A DNA stretch of 64,000 nt from Longimonas halophila (GTDB taxonomy: Bacteria > Bacteroidota > Rhodothermia > Rhodothermales > Salinibacteraceae): positions 186,001 through 250,000 of the forward strand of contig NZ_PDEP01000005.1 of the NCBI RefSeq assembly GCF_002554705.1. The letters run 5' to 3'. Of the stretch, positions 18,501 to 26,778 are shown one piece after another. The notes under the pieces were generated by a model. That model had not been told where the DNA came from. It ran no database searches and saw only the letters and a list, made by a program, of their open reading frames with translations. The position numbers and the translations under genes were made by a program. Numbering within the stretch: the first letter of the stretch is position 1; every line of letters begins with the position of its first letter.

Positions 18501-19565
18501 CGCTTCGAGCGGGGCAACCGGGCGCAGGAGCACGACGAAGAGGGGCTGGGGCTGGGCCTTACACTGACCAGCGAACTGGTGGCGCTGCACAACGGCACCA
18601 TTGATGTGGAGAGCACGCCCAACGAAGGCAGTACCTTCATCGTGCACCTGCCCCTGTATCCGACCACCCATTTACCGCCTCAAAGCGTACGCACCGACAT
18701 TGCACATCCTGAGGATGCATCAGCGATCGAGGTGCACTCCAACAGCATTCCGGCAGCGCACGACGCCGCATCGGAATCTAATGCAACCGTGCTGGTGGTC
18801 GAGGACAACGCCGAGATGCTCAGCTTCCTGGAAGAAGAGCTGTCCCCACACTGGCACGTACGCACCGCCGAGCACGGCGCGGAGGGGTGGACCATGATTC
18901 AGAACCGTGCGCCCGACCTGGTCCTGGCCGATGTGATGATGCCCGAGATGAATGGATTTGCGCTGTGTCGCGCAATCAAGGAGGATGCGGAGCTGCGCAC
19001 CCTTCCTGTGCTGCTTCTGACTGCCCGTGCGAGCAATGAAGCCAAACGCGAGGGGCTTGGCTGCGGGGCCGATGCCTACATCGCGAAGCCGTTCGACGTG
19101 GCCGCCCTGAAGCAGCGTATCGCCAACCACCTGGCCGCCCGCAAGCATCTGCGGTCGCGCTTTGAAGAACAGGTGTCGCTGTCCAGCACCAACGCGAGCA
19201 TCGACCGGCAGCACCTGCCGTTTATGGAGGCGGTTGCCGGTGCCGTAGATGAGCACCTGGACAACCCCGACTTTACGGTCGATCAGTTGGCGAGTGCAGT
19301 GGCGCTAAGTCGGCGGCAGTGCACACGTCGTCTCAAAGATGCGGTGGACATGACCCCGGCTGCGTTCATCCGTCACCGCCGCATTGAGCACGCAAAAACG
19401 CTCCTACAAACGGATCCGGAGACGATTGCTGAGGTGGTGTACGCGGTCGGATTCCGCTCGCCATCGCACTTCTCGAAAGTTTTTCGCGAAGCCACAGGGC
19501 AGTCGCCCTCGGCCTACCGCGATACGCACGCATCGTCCGAAGCTGTAAATGGCAGTGCAGCATAA
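15510..19565 (+). CDS. Hybrid two-component sensor kinase / AraC-type regulator (HTCS)
   Basis: A 1351-residue one-protein signalling system. A signal peptide (best after the alternative ATG at 15540) is followed by a periplasmic beta-propeller of two-component-regulator repeats (about 45-640; LLWIGTETSLSVFDG, LWVGTPEGLLYL) and a Y_Y_Y domain (about 685-750). One membrane helix lies near 765-785. Then come HisKA with phospho-acceptor His832 (HVSHEFRTP), HATPase (NLVDNALKFTPSGG, DTGAGLS, GLGLGLTL), a receiver with Asp1141 (LADVMMPEMNG) and a C-terminal AraC/HTH_18 domain (AEVVYAVGFRSPSHFSKVF). Such proteins usually sense oligosaccharides and activate adjacent polysaccharide-use genes; no SusCD or glycosidase genes lie nearby, so the ligand and targets are unknown. 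Confidence 0.92.
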   Translation: MRTDGAVPTAMPIAVRLLLISAALQFALWSGYAPATYAQDTVPYHRFTAYEGLSDRAITALAQTENELLWIGTETSLSVFDGHTFRSVTMPDEIGTVYVSDIQPADSSAVWVAASVGEAVRVRGDSVEQVVELGDELIQRILPGPDTTRFLTRTAVWTWTPEDEDPTRQPYGYDIQTPLDEEESTTSGAGVFNADVHPNGTTWIVDGRHGPGVLHDDGTVDFVSGGATGEPGAYWYTLRIAENGRMFALHDEAVYWMDPDSTRRMVEEPLVTDLGDPTYLSVHGTDVYATRGRRIARYDARTLTPEDTLGAQQGLPDVLMARVFQDTRRGLWVGTPEGLLYLRAPHAQHKSTLSGETPIQNVMDFLPQGTDLWARTYGSGLIQLYDTEQHVTPDDQVGWRQRVQSASDTLHALASETRIWYRKPPNGSWTRVRSTNDAVEGVVDTTGTGYFLHEDGLYRYPSDSTRAPTALATWPDSLAYQHDVTLGRSGALIHRDGATVVRRQLPAAEVVDTLGTLTRYAQTEASRFEINERSNIQQMTTDAARRVWATFVYDGGLLRIDASGTAQRLLSNRRVWQVDTVGDSLALASTRQHGLYVLDAETGAVQRQLTEADGLRSSNVMAAHVARDTLYVGHAHGITKLPLRVLGQTEQPPRTLLTGLEVNLNNQPATPNLALEASDRSIGFSFAGVHFPDPQSVYYEYRLLPQDTTWSTTTQGFTRYTNLDPGAYHFQVRARLNDRLAGEAATYAFRIPAYIYEMRSVQGLAALILLMLGWAAYRWRIRRLQRYQQVLEEMVQERTTELREEKRKTEAQAERLAELDDAKNRFFAHVSHEFRTPLSLLLSPLKSALQQVSNGMVELGSRQVHRMVRNAEHVQRLIDQLLDLATLQASRMSVEHQPGDLAALVQRTADAFKERAQGQSIDLDVHRPAQPLESQFDVEKVETIVSNLVDNALKFTPSGGAVTVRVEPSGDRPGYATILVADTGAGLSEAEQDRIFARFERGNRAQEHDEEGLGLGLTLTSELVALHNGTIDVESTPNEGSTFIVHLPLYPTTHLPPQSVRTDIAHPEDASAIEVHSNSIPAAHDAASESNATVLVVEDNAEMLSFLEEELSPHWHVRTAEHGAEGWTMIQNRAPDLVLADVMMPEMNGFALCRAIKEDAELRTLPVLLLTARASNEAKREGLGCGADAYIAKPFDVAALKQRIANHLAARKHLRSRFEEQVSLSSTNASIDRQHLPFMEAVAGAVDEHLDNPDFTVDQLASAVALSRRQCTRRLKDAVDMTPAAFIRHRRIEHAKTLLQTDPETIAEVVYAVGFRSPSHFSKVFREATGQSPSAYRDTHASSEAVNGSAA

Positions 19566-19953
19566 GGACGTAGAATCTGTTTGGGGGTTGGTTTGACGGC
19601 GAGAGCGAGCGCCGCTGGAGCGAAACGAGGACCACGATAGAGATTCGTAGCACCAGAGGCATGACCTTCGTCCCCAGCCCAGCGGAGCCGCTCACAGCGC
19701 CCTGACCGTAGGGAAGAAGTACTCCTGGAGTACCCAAAATAAGAAATCAAACAGGTTCGTAATCCGTCGTAGTAGGGCGTGAGCCTGGGTTTGTCGTACA
19801 CACGACAGCAAATGTCGGATCTGCGACAAAGATGCGCTGGACATTCCGGGCGCTGATTGGTTGTGTGGTGGGTCCACCATCAGAGTACCGGTAACCGACC
19901 GGTAGGCATCTGCCGACTTGCACATTCTTTTGCACGGATCCCCCAGACGTGTC
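19566..19953. other. Repeat-like spacer with hairpins
   Basis: No gene recognised. The first half is low-complexity purine-rich (GCGAGAGCGAGCGCC). It contains a perfect 15-base dyad GTACTCC-T-GGAGTAC (19719-19733) and AGCGGAGCCGCT (19681-19692). The make-up suggests a dispersed noncoding repeat, but I see no second copy in the window. Confidence 0.45.
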
Positions 19954-20721
19954 ATGCACAACTCGGCTACAACGGGTAAAACCGGTTCGTCACACGCCCA
20001 ACGCTCGCCTTCAGATCGACAGCAATCAGGCAGATCCACAACCGCCTGGCACGCTTTCGTGCTACGTGCAGCCGCGCTTCTAATTATTGCAGGAAGCATG
20101 AGTGTTGCACCTGCCGTGCACGCTCAGGTCAGCATAACCTCAGGGTTTAAAGGCGGCGTGCACAGCGCTGATCTTCGGGCCGATGACCTGGCCGAAGCGC
20201 TCGAAATTCCGGACGAGTTTACCGAGCGACGAAGAGGCATGGCCGTTGGCGGCTTTGTCCAGATTGACTTTGCAGGCCCATTTGCGCTTCAGCCCGAAGC
20301 GGCTTATGTCCAGAAAGGCTTCGATATTCCCAACATTCCTAATGACCCGAATGTGGAAGCCGGTAGCCTGGCGCTCGACTACGTAGAGATTCCCATTCTG
20401 GCCAAGCTGCAGATTCCGGTAGCCGGTCCCATCACGCCAACTGTGTTTGCAGGGCCTGCGGTGAGCGTGAACGTGAATGCCGAGTTCGACGAACCTCGGG
20501 CCGGCACCGACCCACGCGACATTAGCGATTTTGTGAGTGGTACCGAGGTCGGGGCACACGTAGGAGCTGGACTCGACATTGAAGCCGGGGTTGTTCTCCT
20601 CATGCTTGATGCGCGCTACACCCGAGGGCTGACTGGGGTGTTCGACGAAGACGAGATAAACGATGCAGCATCCGACATCACAAACGAAGGCTTCCGTATT
20701 AGTCTGGGCATTGGCTTTTAG
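19954..20721 (+). CDS. Outer-membrane beta-barrel protein (PorT/OMP_b-brl type)
   Basis: A 255-residue protein with an unusually long polar N-terminus (about 30 residues) before the signal-peptide core (VLRAAALLIIAGSMSV) and cleavage near VHAQ. A shorter start at the ATG at 20098 would leave only a truncated signal core, so 19954 is preferred. The mature part has alternating hydrophobic strands typical of the eight-stranded porin-family barrel: FKGGVHSADL, VGGFVQIDFAGPFALQPEAAYVQKG, LDYVEIPILAKLQIP and the terminal strand GFRISLGIGF ending in Phe. Its function is unknown; similar barrels are common in this phylum. Confidence 0.78.
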   Translation: MHNSATTGKTGSSHAQRSPSDRQQSGRSTTAWHAFVLRAAALLIIAGSMSVAPAVHAQVSITSGFKGGVHSADLRADDLAEALEIPDEFTERRRGMAVGGFVQIDFAGPFALQPEAAYVQKGFDIPNIPNDPNVEAGSLALDYVEIPILAKLQIPVAGPITPTVFAGPAVSVNVNAEFDEPRAGTDPRDISDFVSGTEVGAHVGAGLDIEAGVVLLMLDARYTRGLTGVFDEDEINDAASDITNEGFRISLGIGF

Positions 20722-21000
20722 CAGGACATAGATTTCTTGTGTTGACGTAGTGTAGACATGTAAATGTGAGGCCTGTGCCTCCGTCCGTTTCCTCTCGGCC
20801 AGAAATGCCTGGGGACAACCTGCTCCTTGATGGGTCAAGTGCAAGGGTAGGTGCATCGCTGGCCCGAGAGGATGTTTTGTACCGACGAATGACCGCAGTC
20901 GCCCGGCCTGGACGCTGGTTATCAACGAAGGGGCCTCTGCGTAGCCAAATTCCGTTCGTTCGAGGCTCGTTTTCTTGCCCGACACAGAACTACGCATAGC

Positions 21001-22131
21001 ATGAAAGAAAATCGATACGCATCGTTTCAAATAGCTTGGTGGATGGGTGCAGCGACGGTGGTGTTGGTTGCGCTCGTGTATATGGGATGCCGAGGGAGTG
21101 GTACCTTGGCCGAGGGCGGTATGGTGTGGGAAGGCGACAACGTCATCGTTGTGCAGTCCGATTCGACCGGATCCACAGGTGCAATGGTTGACCGTGTGGT
21201 TCGCACCTTGAAGGTTGCCGAGGTATCCACCGAGGAGTTAAACCGCACATCGGGCTACCTGCGTACGGAGCCGATTCGCGTGAACGACACGCTGAACGTG
21301 CGGCTCAACGTTGTAGCAACGGACTCAGGGCGCGTCGAGATTGCCGGGGAAATGGTAGACCTGCGCCAGTCTGATTTTGATGACTGGACACGGGTGGCGT
21401 GGAACGAGACGCCCCGGCGGGGAGCAGGCGTGTGGGCGTTTATGACGGAGGTTGGGCAGTCGATTGGTTCTGTTGCAGGATACGAACGCGATCCGCGACT
21501 TATGGGCTCGTTCGAGTGTGGGGGACGGCGCTGTGCCGAAGATGAAACGTGCCAAGGCAATGTATGCCAGGCTCCAGACCAGGAAGCTGTTGCCTCTGCA
21601 GAGGAGCCTGACCGGACGCCCTCGCGCCGAACGCGCGTGTGCGTGTCTGGAGATGAGCAAGCGCTTATAGAATCGGTGCGCTCCTACCGCACCTCCGAAA
21701 ATCTGCCGGAGGTGCCCCTGTCGGGAGCACTGACCAAGGTTGCCCAGACCCACGTCCGTGACTTAGCCGACGAAGCCCCGCACGAAGACAGCCAATGCAA
21801 CCTACACAGCTGGTCCGACGAGGGATCGTGGAGCCCATGCTGTTACACCGACGACCATGCCAATGCCTCGTGCATGTGGGAGAAGCCGTCGGAGCTAACC
21901 GATTACACCGGCACCGGGTACGAGATTGCGTACAGCGGGCCGCCCGATGCCGAACGGATCATGGAGCAATGGCAGGCAAGTCTGGGGCATGACGCGGTGA
22001 TGGCGAACCGGGGGCAGTGGACCAACTTTACGTGGCGGGCTATGGGCGTGGGGGTCGTTGATGGCTTTGCTGTTATCTGGTTCGGACGCGAAGAAGATCC
22101 CAGCGAGGCCCCTCCCTTGTGTTCGAGGTAG
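21001..22131 (+). CDS. CAP (SCP/PR1) domain secreted protein with Cys-rich linker
   Basis: A 376-residue protein with an N-terminal hydrophobic segment (about 14-28) followed by GCRGSG, which may be a lipobox. Residues up to about 160 are a beta-rich unknown domain. A Cys-rich linker follows (FECGGRRCAEDETCQGNVC: four Cys in 15 residues). The C-terminal ~150 residues are a CAP domain: QALIESVRSYRTSENLPEV, LTKVAQTHVRDLADEAPH, HSWSDEGSWSPCCY and ERIMEQWQASLGHDAVMAN, with the His and Glu of the CAP cavity visible. CAP proteins are extracellular; their bacterial roles are largely unknown. It stands alone. Confidence 0.8.
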   Translation: MKENRYASFQIAWWMGAATVVLVALVYMGCRGSGTLAEGGMVWEGDNVIVVQSDSTGSTGAMVDRVVRTLKVAEVSTEELNRTSGYLRTEPIRVNDTLNVRLNVVATDSGRVEIAGEMVDLRQSDFDDWTRVAWNETPRRGAGVWAFMTEVGQSIGSVAGYERDPRLMGSFECGGRRCAEDETCQGNVCQAPDQEAVASAEEPDRTPSRRTRVCVSGDEQALIESVRSYRTSENLPEVPLSGALTKVAQTHVRDLADEAPHEDSQCNLHSWSDEGSWSPCCYTDDHANASCMWEKPSELTDYTGTGYEIAYSGPPDAERIMEQWQASLGHDAVMANRGQWTNFTWRAMGVGVVDGFAVIWFGREEDPSEAPPLCSR

Positions 22132-22348
22132 CCTGCTGCAAGATCACAAAACCACACCCTAAAACAGCCTGCAAACAAGCCCTAACAGCCGCATCCGCGA
22201 TCATAAGCCATGATGAAAGCGCTTTACGTTTTGCGTTGTATCCATATTGTGTGATCTTCTGACTGCGTTCCAGCAGAGCGGTACCAATGGCGTACGGGAG
22301 CGCGTTGTGAGCACGTATCTATTTTTCCGACACACGTGCTCCGTTGTT

Positions 22349-22711
22349 ATGCGAACCCGGCTGAATCAAACGCTCGTTATGCTAAGCCTGCTGCTGCTTG
22401 GTGGCATAGGGGTAGGATGCGGGAGCGATGCATCGTCGCGTTCTGAGGACATTGAGGTCCGCAACTTTCGTTATGTAGAGCAGCCGAACGGTGAACGCGA
22501 GTTTACTGCCGATGTGCACAACACAGGCTCAGAAGACATTCCGATTGCACAGATCGAAGTGAGCTTGTTTGATGAAACCGGTGCGCAGATGGGCACGCAG
22601 CACATCGAGGTAGAAGACATTCCATCCAATGGCAGCCGGTCGTTCACGCAGGCCCTGGCACACGACGGCCCGGTGGGGCAAGCGCGAGTTAACAGTGTAA
22701 TGGTGCCATAA
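22349..22711 (+). CDS. Small FxLYD-domain lipoprotein
   Basis: A 120-residue protein. Its signal peptide ends in a lipobox (GIGVGCGSD, Cys about 25). The rest is a single FxLYD-type beta-sandwich: EVRNFRYVEQPNG, FTADVHNTGSEDIPIAQIEVSLFDETG and an SNGSRSF turn. These domains act as extracytoplasmic interaction modules. It starts about 220 bases after the CAP gene and the spacing to the kinase gene downstream is 188 bases, so it is probably monocistronic. ATG 22349 is chosen because it gives a correct lipoprotein signal. Confidence 0.72.
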   Translation: MRTRLNQTLVMLSLLLLGGIGVGCGSDASSRSEDIEVRNFRYVEQPNGEREFTADVHNTGSEDIPIAQIEVSLFDETGAQMGTQHIEVEDIPSNGSRSFTQALAHDGPVGQARVNSVMVP

Positions 22712-22899
22712 GTAACGTGCATGGCAGAACATGGAGCCCGGTGGGTAGAGCGGAATGCGTTGCAGGTGGGCGTAACGTCTTGGGAAGAGGAGCGAAAGCG
22801 GTGCACCACGTGCTATAGCCTGCGTACAGTGTAGCACCCACGCGCCCTGAAGAAGCGCTCTGAAGCGGTGCGTGTAGACACTCTACGACCCGGAACGGT

Positions 22900-25155
22900 A
22901 TGGAATTGCCTGATGCACACTTATCTTTACAGCAACAGCTCGATACGGCTCAGTCCCAGGCTGCAGCGTACCGTCAACAGTTGCACGCGCTGGCTGATGC
23001 CACCTTCCATGTGGAACTGCAGGTGACCAGCGATAGCTCGGCCACCTTGGGGCCGGTGGAGGTGGAGGCAGCGTCGGCGCACGACGCGGACGTTGTGGAA
23101 GAACTCATGCGCAACCACGACGAACTGGTACCGGCCCTGCGCGAGGCCTGTGCCACCGGCGAGCCGGTATCGATTGCGCTGCGCGACGGCCCCTCCAATT
23201 CGTGGACCGGCACCGTGGGGCCGTGCACTGACGCGTGCGAGGAAAACGGCGAGGGCCCATGCCTGAACGGAGTCCTACGACGCACTGTCCACGCCGCCCG
23301 GCCCGATATGGAGCCACTGCACCGCGAGCTCTTAGAACTGCTTCCGGATGCCATTCTCATCGTGGCCTCCAACGATCGCATCAAATACGCAAACTCGGCG
23401 GCGGTGGCCATGACCGGGGTCGACCGCCTCGAAGACCTGATCGACACGTCCATCTGGACGTATCTGCCCGAAGAAGAGAAGCAGCATGTCAGTCAGCGGC
23501 GTCAGCAGGTGCGCACAGGGCGCCGGATCGACTTTGCCCGGCATACGCTGCGTACCCATCAGGGCGAAGAGCGGATTGTAGAGTCTGCATCGGTGCCCAT
23601 CGTGCATCAGGGGCGCCGGGCGGCGCTGGTTGCGGTGCGCGACCTTACGGGCCGCGAGCGCCTGTCCGAAACCCTGGAGCGCACGCTTGGCCTCTTCGAT
23701 ACCGCTTTTCACCTGGGGCCTGCAGCCGCTATCATCCGTCTGCACGACGGGGTGATTCTGGAGGTGAGCGAGCGCATGGAAACGCTTACCGGCTTCGATG
23801 CGGCCCAGCTGGCGGGCGAGCAGATTGACCATGTACGCACGGGCGTGCCCGAACATCGTCGTCTCCAACTCACGCGCGACCTACTTACGCACGAACAGCT
23901 CTACGACCGCGAGCTCACACTTACAAAAGCCGATGGCACGTCGTGCACGGTGCTGGTTAGCGCGCGGCTTATTTCGCTGGATGGCAACGACTGCGCCCTG
24001 GTAAGTCTGGTGGACATCACCGAGCGGAAGCGCGCGCTGGTACAGGCGCAGGAAACGCAGACGCTTATGCAGAAAATCTTCCGCATGAGCCCGTCGCCGC
24101 TGGCCATTGTACGGCTGGATGACGGCGTCTATCTGAATGTGAATGATGCGCTCTGCACGCTGGTGAAGCGCCCGCGCTACGACATCGTAGGCCGCACCGA
24201 CGACGACATGGCGCTGTGGGCCGACCGCAGCTACCGCCAGGCCGCCTTCGAGCGCCTGCGCGATACCGGCACGCTCTCGAACGTGCAAACGACGTTCTGC
24301 CAGCCCGATGGCACCCGCATTGACGTGCTGTGTGCTATGCAGCGTATCCACATCGACAACCGCGTCTGTGCCGTCATGGCCATCACCGACATTACGCAGC
24401 GCGAGGCCGCCCGGCGCGCACTGGTCGATGCCAAAGAGAAAGCCGAGGACGTAGCGCAGTTTCGGTCGTCGGTGCTCTCGAACATGACGCATGAGATGCG
24501 CACGCCCCTCACTGTCATTCTGGGCTTTACGCCGACGCTGCGCGAGGCTGTGGATCCAAAGTATCGCCGCTTCATCGATCTCATTGAGCGCAGCGGGAAG
24601 CGCCTGCTCTTTACGCTCGACTCGCTACTCGACCTGGCGCAGCTGGAAGCCGGCACCCTTACGCCCAGCCGTGCGGTGCATCCGCTGGCCGATCTGGTGC
24701 GCACGCACACCGCCTCGATGCGTGAGAAAGCCGAAGAAAAGGGCCTGACCACGCACATCCAGATGCCCGAGGCGCCGGTGCAGGTGCACGTAGACCCCGA
24801 CCTTATGGAGCGCGTGCTGCATCACGTTGTCGACAACGCTATCAAGTTCACCGAGCACGGCAGCATCACCATTCGACTGTCCACGGAGGGCGACGAGGCC
24901 GTGGTTCGGGTGGAGGACACAGGTACGGGTATTGATCCGGCGTTTGTGCCACGGGCCTTTCAGGCGTTTGCGCAAGAGAGCGAGGGCCTGGCGCGCACGC
25001 ATCAGGGCAGCGGGCTGGGCCTTACCGTCTGCAAACACGTAATGGAACGCCTGGGTGGATCCATCGATATCGATACAGCTAAAGGAAAAGGCAGCACCAT
25101 TACGCTCCGGCTGCCCCTGGCACCGTCGCAGCACGACGAAGCTTCACGCGCATGA
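22900..25155 (+). CDS. Cytoplasmic multi-PAS sensor histidine kinase
   Basis: A 751-residue kinase with no membrane helix. The N-terminal ~140 residues are a poorly conserved input region with four Cys, then three PAS domains at about 145-265 (LLPDAILIVASNDRIKYAN), 270-390 (VILEVSERMETLTGF) and 395-515 (IVRLDDGVYLNVNDALC). HisKA carries His531 in SNMTHEMRTPLTV. HATPase_c has the N box VDNAIKFTEHG, G1 DTGTGI and G2 HQGSGLGLTVCKHVMERLGG. No response regulator gene is adjacent, so its partner lies elsewhere. The upstream spacer (22712-22899) shows nothing notable. Confidence 0.88.
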   Translation: MELPDAHLSLQQQLDTAQSQAAAYRQQLHALADATFHVELQVTSDSSATLGPVEVEAASAHDADVVEELMRNHDELVPALREACATGEPVSIALRDGPSNSWTGTVGPCTDACEENGEGPCLNGVLRRTVHAARPDMEPLHRELLELLPDAILIVASNDRIKYANSAAVAMTGVDRLEDLIDTSIWTYLPEEEKQHVSQRRQQVRTGRRIDFARHTLRTHQGEERIVESASVPIVHQGRRAALVAVRDLTGRERLSETLERTLGLFDTAFHLGPAAAIIRLHDGVILEVSERMETLTGFDAAQLAGEQIDHVRTGVPEHRRLQLTRDLLTHEQLYDRELTLTKADGTSCTVLVSARLISLDGNDCALVSLVDITERKRALVQAQETQTLMQKIFRMSPSPLAIVRLDDGVYLNVNDALCTLVKRPRYDIVGRTDDDMALWADRSYRQAAFERLRDTGTLSNVQTTFCQPDGTRIDVLCAMQRIHIDNRVCAVMAITDITQREAARRALVDAKEKAEDVAQFRSSVLSNMTHEMRTPLTVILGFTPTLREAVDPKYRRFIDLIERSGKRLLFTLDSLLDLAQLEAGTLTPSRAVHPLADLVRTHTASMREKAEEKGLTTHIQMPEAPVQVHVDPDLMERVLHHVVDNAIKFTEHGSITIRLSTEGDEAVVRVEDTGTGIDPAFVPRAFQAFAQESEGLARTHQGSGLGLTVCKHVMERLGGSIDIDTAKGKGSTITLRLPLAPSQHDEASRA

Positions 25156-25370
25156 CGAGGGCCTGTGCTGTGGGGCATGGCCCATGCGTGGCGCGGAGCA
25201 GGTGTCAAGTAGGAAAGGCAGCGCTGCGTATCATGATGGACACTGCGTGCCCTGCTACAGGGCTTCGCTTCCACAAAACACGGCGTTGGGCAATAAACGC
25301 GTGGTGTGGCTCGTTCCTTGTAGTGCTTGCTGCCCGCACAGTCTCCCATTGACGCGACGGACGCAAGCTT

Positions 25371-25994
25371 ATGCAACCAACCGACGAAGCGCTGGTCGAG
25401 GCGTACTTAGAATCGGGCGACGAACAGGCGTTTCGGACGCTGATTGAGCGCCGCCAAGATCAGATTTTCGGATACATTATGGGCATGGTGCACGACCGGG
25501 CCATAGCTCACGATCTGTTTCAGGATACGTTTGAACGAGTCATTAAGGCGATGAACGACCGCCGGGGCTCGTACACGCACCAGGGGCAGTGGCTGAGCTG
25601 GGTGATGCGCATTGCTCGCAACGCGACCATCGACCACCTGCGCAAGCAGAAAAAATGGTCGGATGTGTCGAGCGATGAGGACGACGGCCGCTCGTTCTGG
25701 GATACGCTCGAAAGCGACACGCCCAGTGCAGAGGCTGAACTGCACCGCATGCAGCAACGCGATGTGCTGAACACGTATATTCGGCGTCTGGCTCCCGAGC
25801 AGCGCGAGGTACTGCTACTGCGCCAGGAAACCGATCTTACGTTTCGCGAGATTGCTGAGCTCACAGGCGTGTCCATTAACACGGCCCTGGGACGCATGCG
25901 GTACGCACTTAAGAACCTGCGAGGCATGCTCGACGAGGTTGAGGTGGCTCCTGCTGCGCTGATTGGATCGATGGAGGGGCCGACTTCGGCGTAG
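25371..25994 (+). CDS. ECF-family RNA polymerase sigma factor
   Basis: A 207-residue sigma-70 family protein. Region 2 covers about 15-90 (DQIFGYIMGMVHDRAIAHDLFQDTFERV, WLSWVMRIARNATIDHLRKQK). An acidic linker follows (SSDEDDGRS), then region 4 (LAPEQREVLLLRQETDLTFREIAELTGVSINTALGRMRYALKNL). It directs polymerase to stress or envelope promoters. The next gene is a membrane protein with anti-sigma character 109 bases on, and a third envelope gene follows. This trio is a likely signalling unit. Confidence 0.9.
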   Translation: MQPTDEALVEAYLESGDEQAFRTLIERRQDQIFGYIMGMVHDRAIAHDLFQDTFERVIKAMNDRRGSYTHQGQWLSWVMRIARNATIDHLRKQKKWSDVSSDEDDGRSFWDTLESDTPSAEAELHRMQQRDVLNTYIRRLAPEQREVLLLRQETDLTFREIAELTGVSINTALGRMRYALKNLRGMLDEVEVAPAALIGSMEGPTSA

Positions 25995-26103
25995 CAGTAT
26001 GGGTCCGGAGGGCGCGTTCTGTGCGGCCCGTGTATCTCGGATTTGGCACAACCGGGTTGGTGCTTTTTCTCTTGCCTTCCTACGAGTGCATGCTACATCT
26101 GCT

Positions 26104-26766
26104 ATGAGCAACGATACCAACCGCCTTCTTCAATACATGTACGGCGAACTCGACGAGGTCGAGGCCGAGCAAATGGAGGAAGCGCTGACCCATCGGCCCG
26201 ACCTGTTCGACGAGTGGTTCGCCTTTCACGAGGTCAAGCGCCAACTGGATGCAAAGGCTCCTGCGCGCCCTGATGCCGCCGTGGTCGACCAGATTGTAGG
26301 AGACGCCGGCCAGGCTGCGGCATCGAGCACGGCACCTGCGCATGAAGCAGACGCCTTCACACGTGGCGACGGGGTGCCGCAGCACGACGCAGGAGCCGGA
26401 TGCACGGTGACGGTACCGCCTGCCCGCCGTGCTGAGCGTCCTGCTTCCACCCGTTCTGCTTCTGAAGGCCCAGCTAAGAACCCAGCACCCACTCCCCCAA
26501 CAAGCGCAACGGCTTCACCATCCGTCCGAAACGGCGCTGCCGTCCCGTGGGCGTTGACACTCGTGCTGGCGGCGGTCCTTCTGCTAAATGGAGCGCCCTG
26601 GGCTTCGGGGCCAGAAGGCAGCGCCGCTATCGGGGCTGCCGACCTGCCTGCGTGGGATACCCCCACTGAGCGGGCAGCCCTGCACCGGCAGGCTTCGGTG
26701 CTGCAGACGCGTATGTCGGATCCTTCGGCGCCTCTTTCTTCCGTATCGCATTCCGTTACTCGGTAG
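26104..26766 (+). CDS. Membrane anti-sigma-like protein
   Basis: A 220-residue protein. The N-terminal ~50 residues (TNRLLQYMYGELDEVEAEQMEEALTHRPDLFDEW) match the start of anti-sigma domains of this phylum but lack the zinc-binding HxxxCxxC signature. A long Ala/Pro/Thr linker leads to one membrane helix (about 148-166, ALTLVLAAVLLLNG), leaving about 50 residues outside. Position after an ECF sigma gene supports an anti-sigma role: holding the sigma factor at the membrane until an envelope signal arrives. The upstream in-frame extension overlaps the sigma gene and is rejected. Confidence 0.75.
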   Translation: MSNDTNRLLQYMYGELDEVEAEQMEEALTHRPDLFDEWFAFHEVKRQLDAKAPARPDAAVVDQIVGDAGQAAASSTAPAHEADAFTRGDGVPQHDAGAGCTVTVPPARRAERPASTRSASEGPAKNPAPTPPTSATASPSVRNGAAVPWALTLVLAAVLLLNGAPWASGPEGSAAIGAADLPAWDTPTERAALHRQASVLQTRMSDPSAPLSSVSHSVTR

Positions 26767-26778
26767 CCCCGTGCTCTC

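Noticed and set aside
19566..19953. Transposase remnant in the spacer after the hybrid regulator
   Set aside because: No transposase motif could be read in any frame; the hairpins fit a noncoding repeat better.
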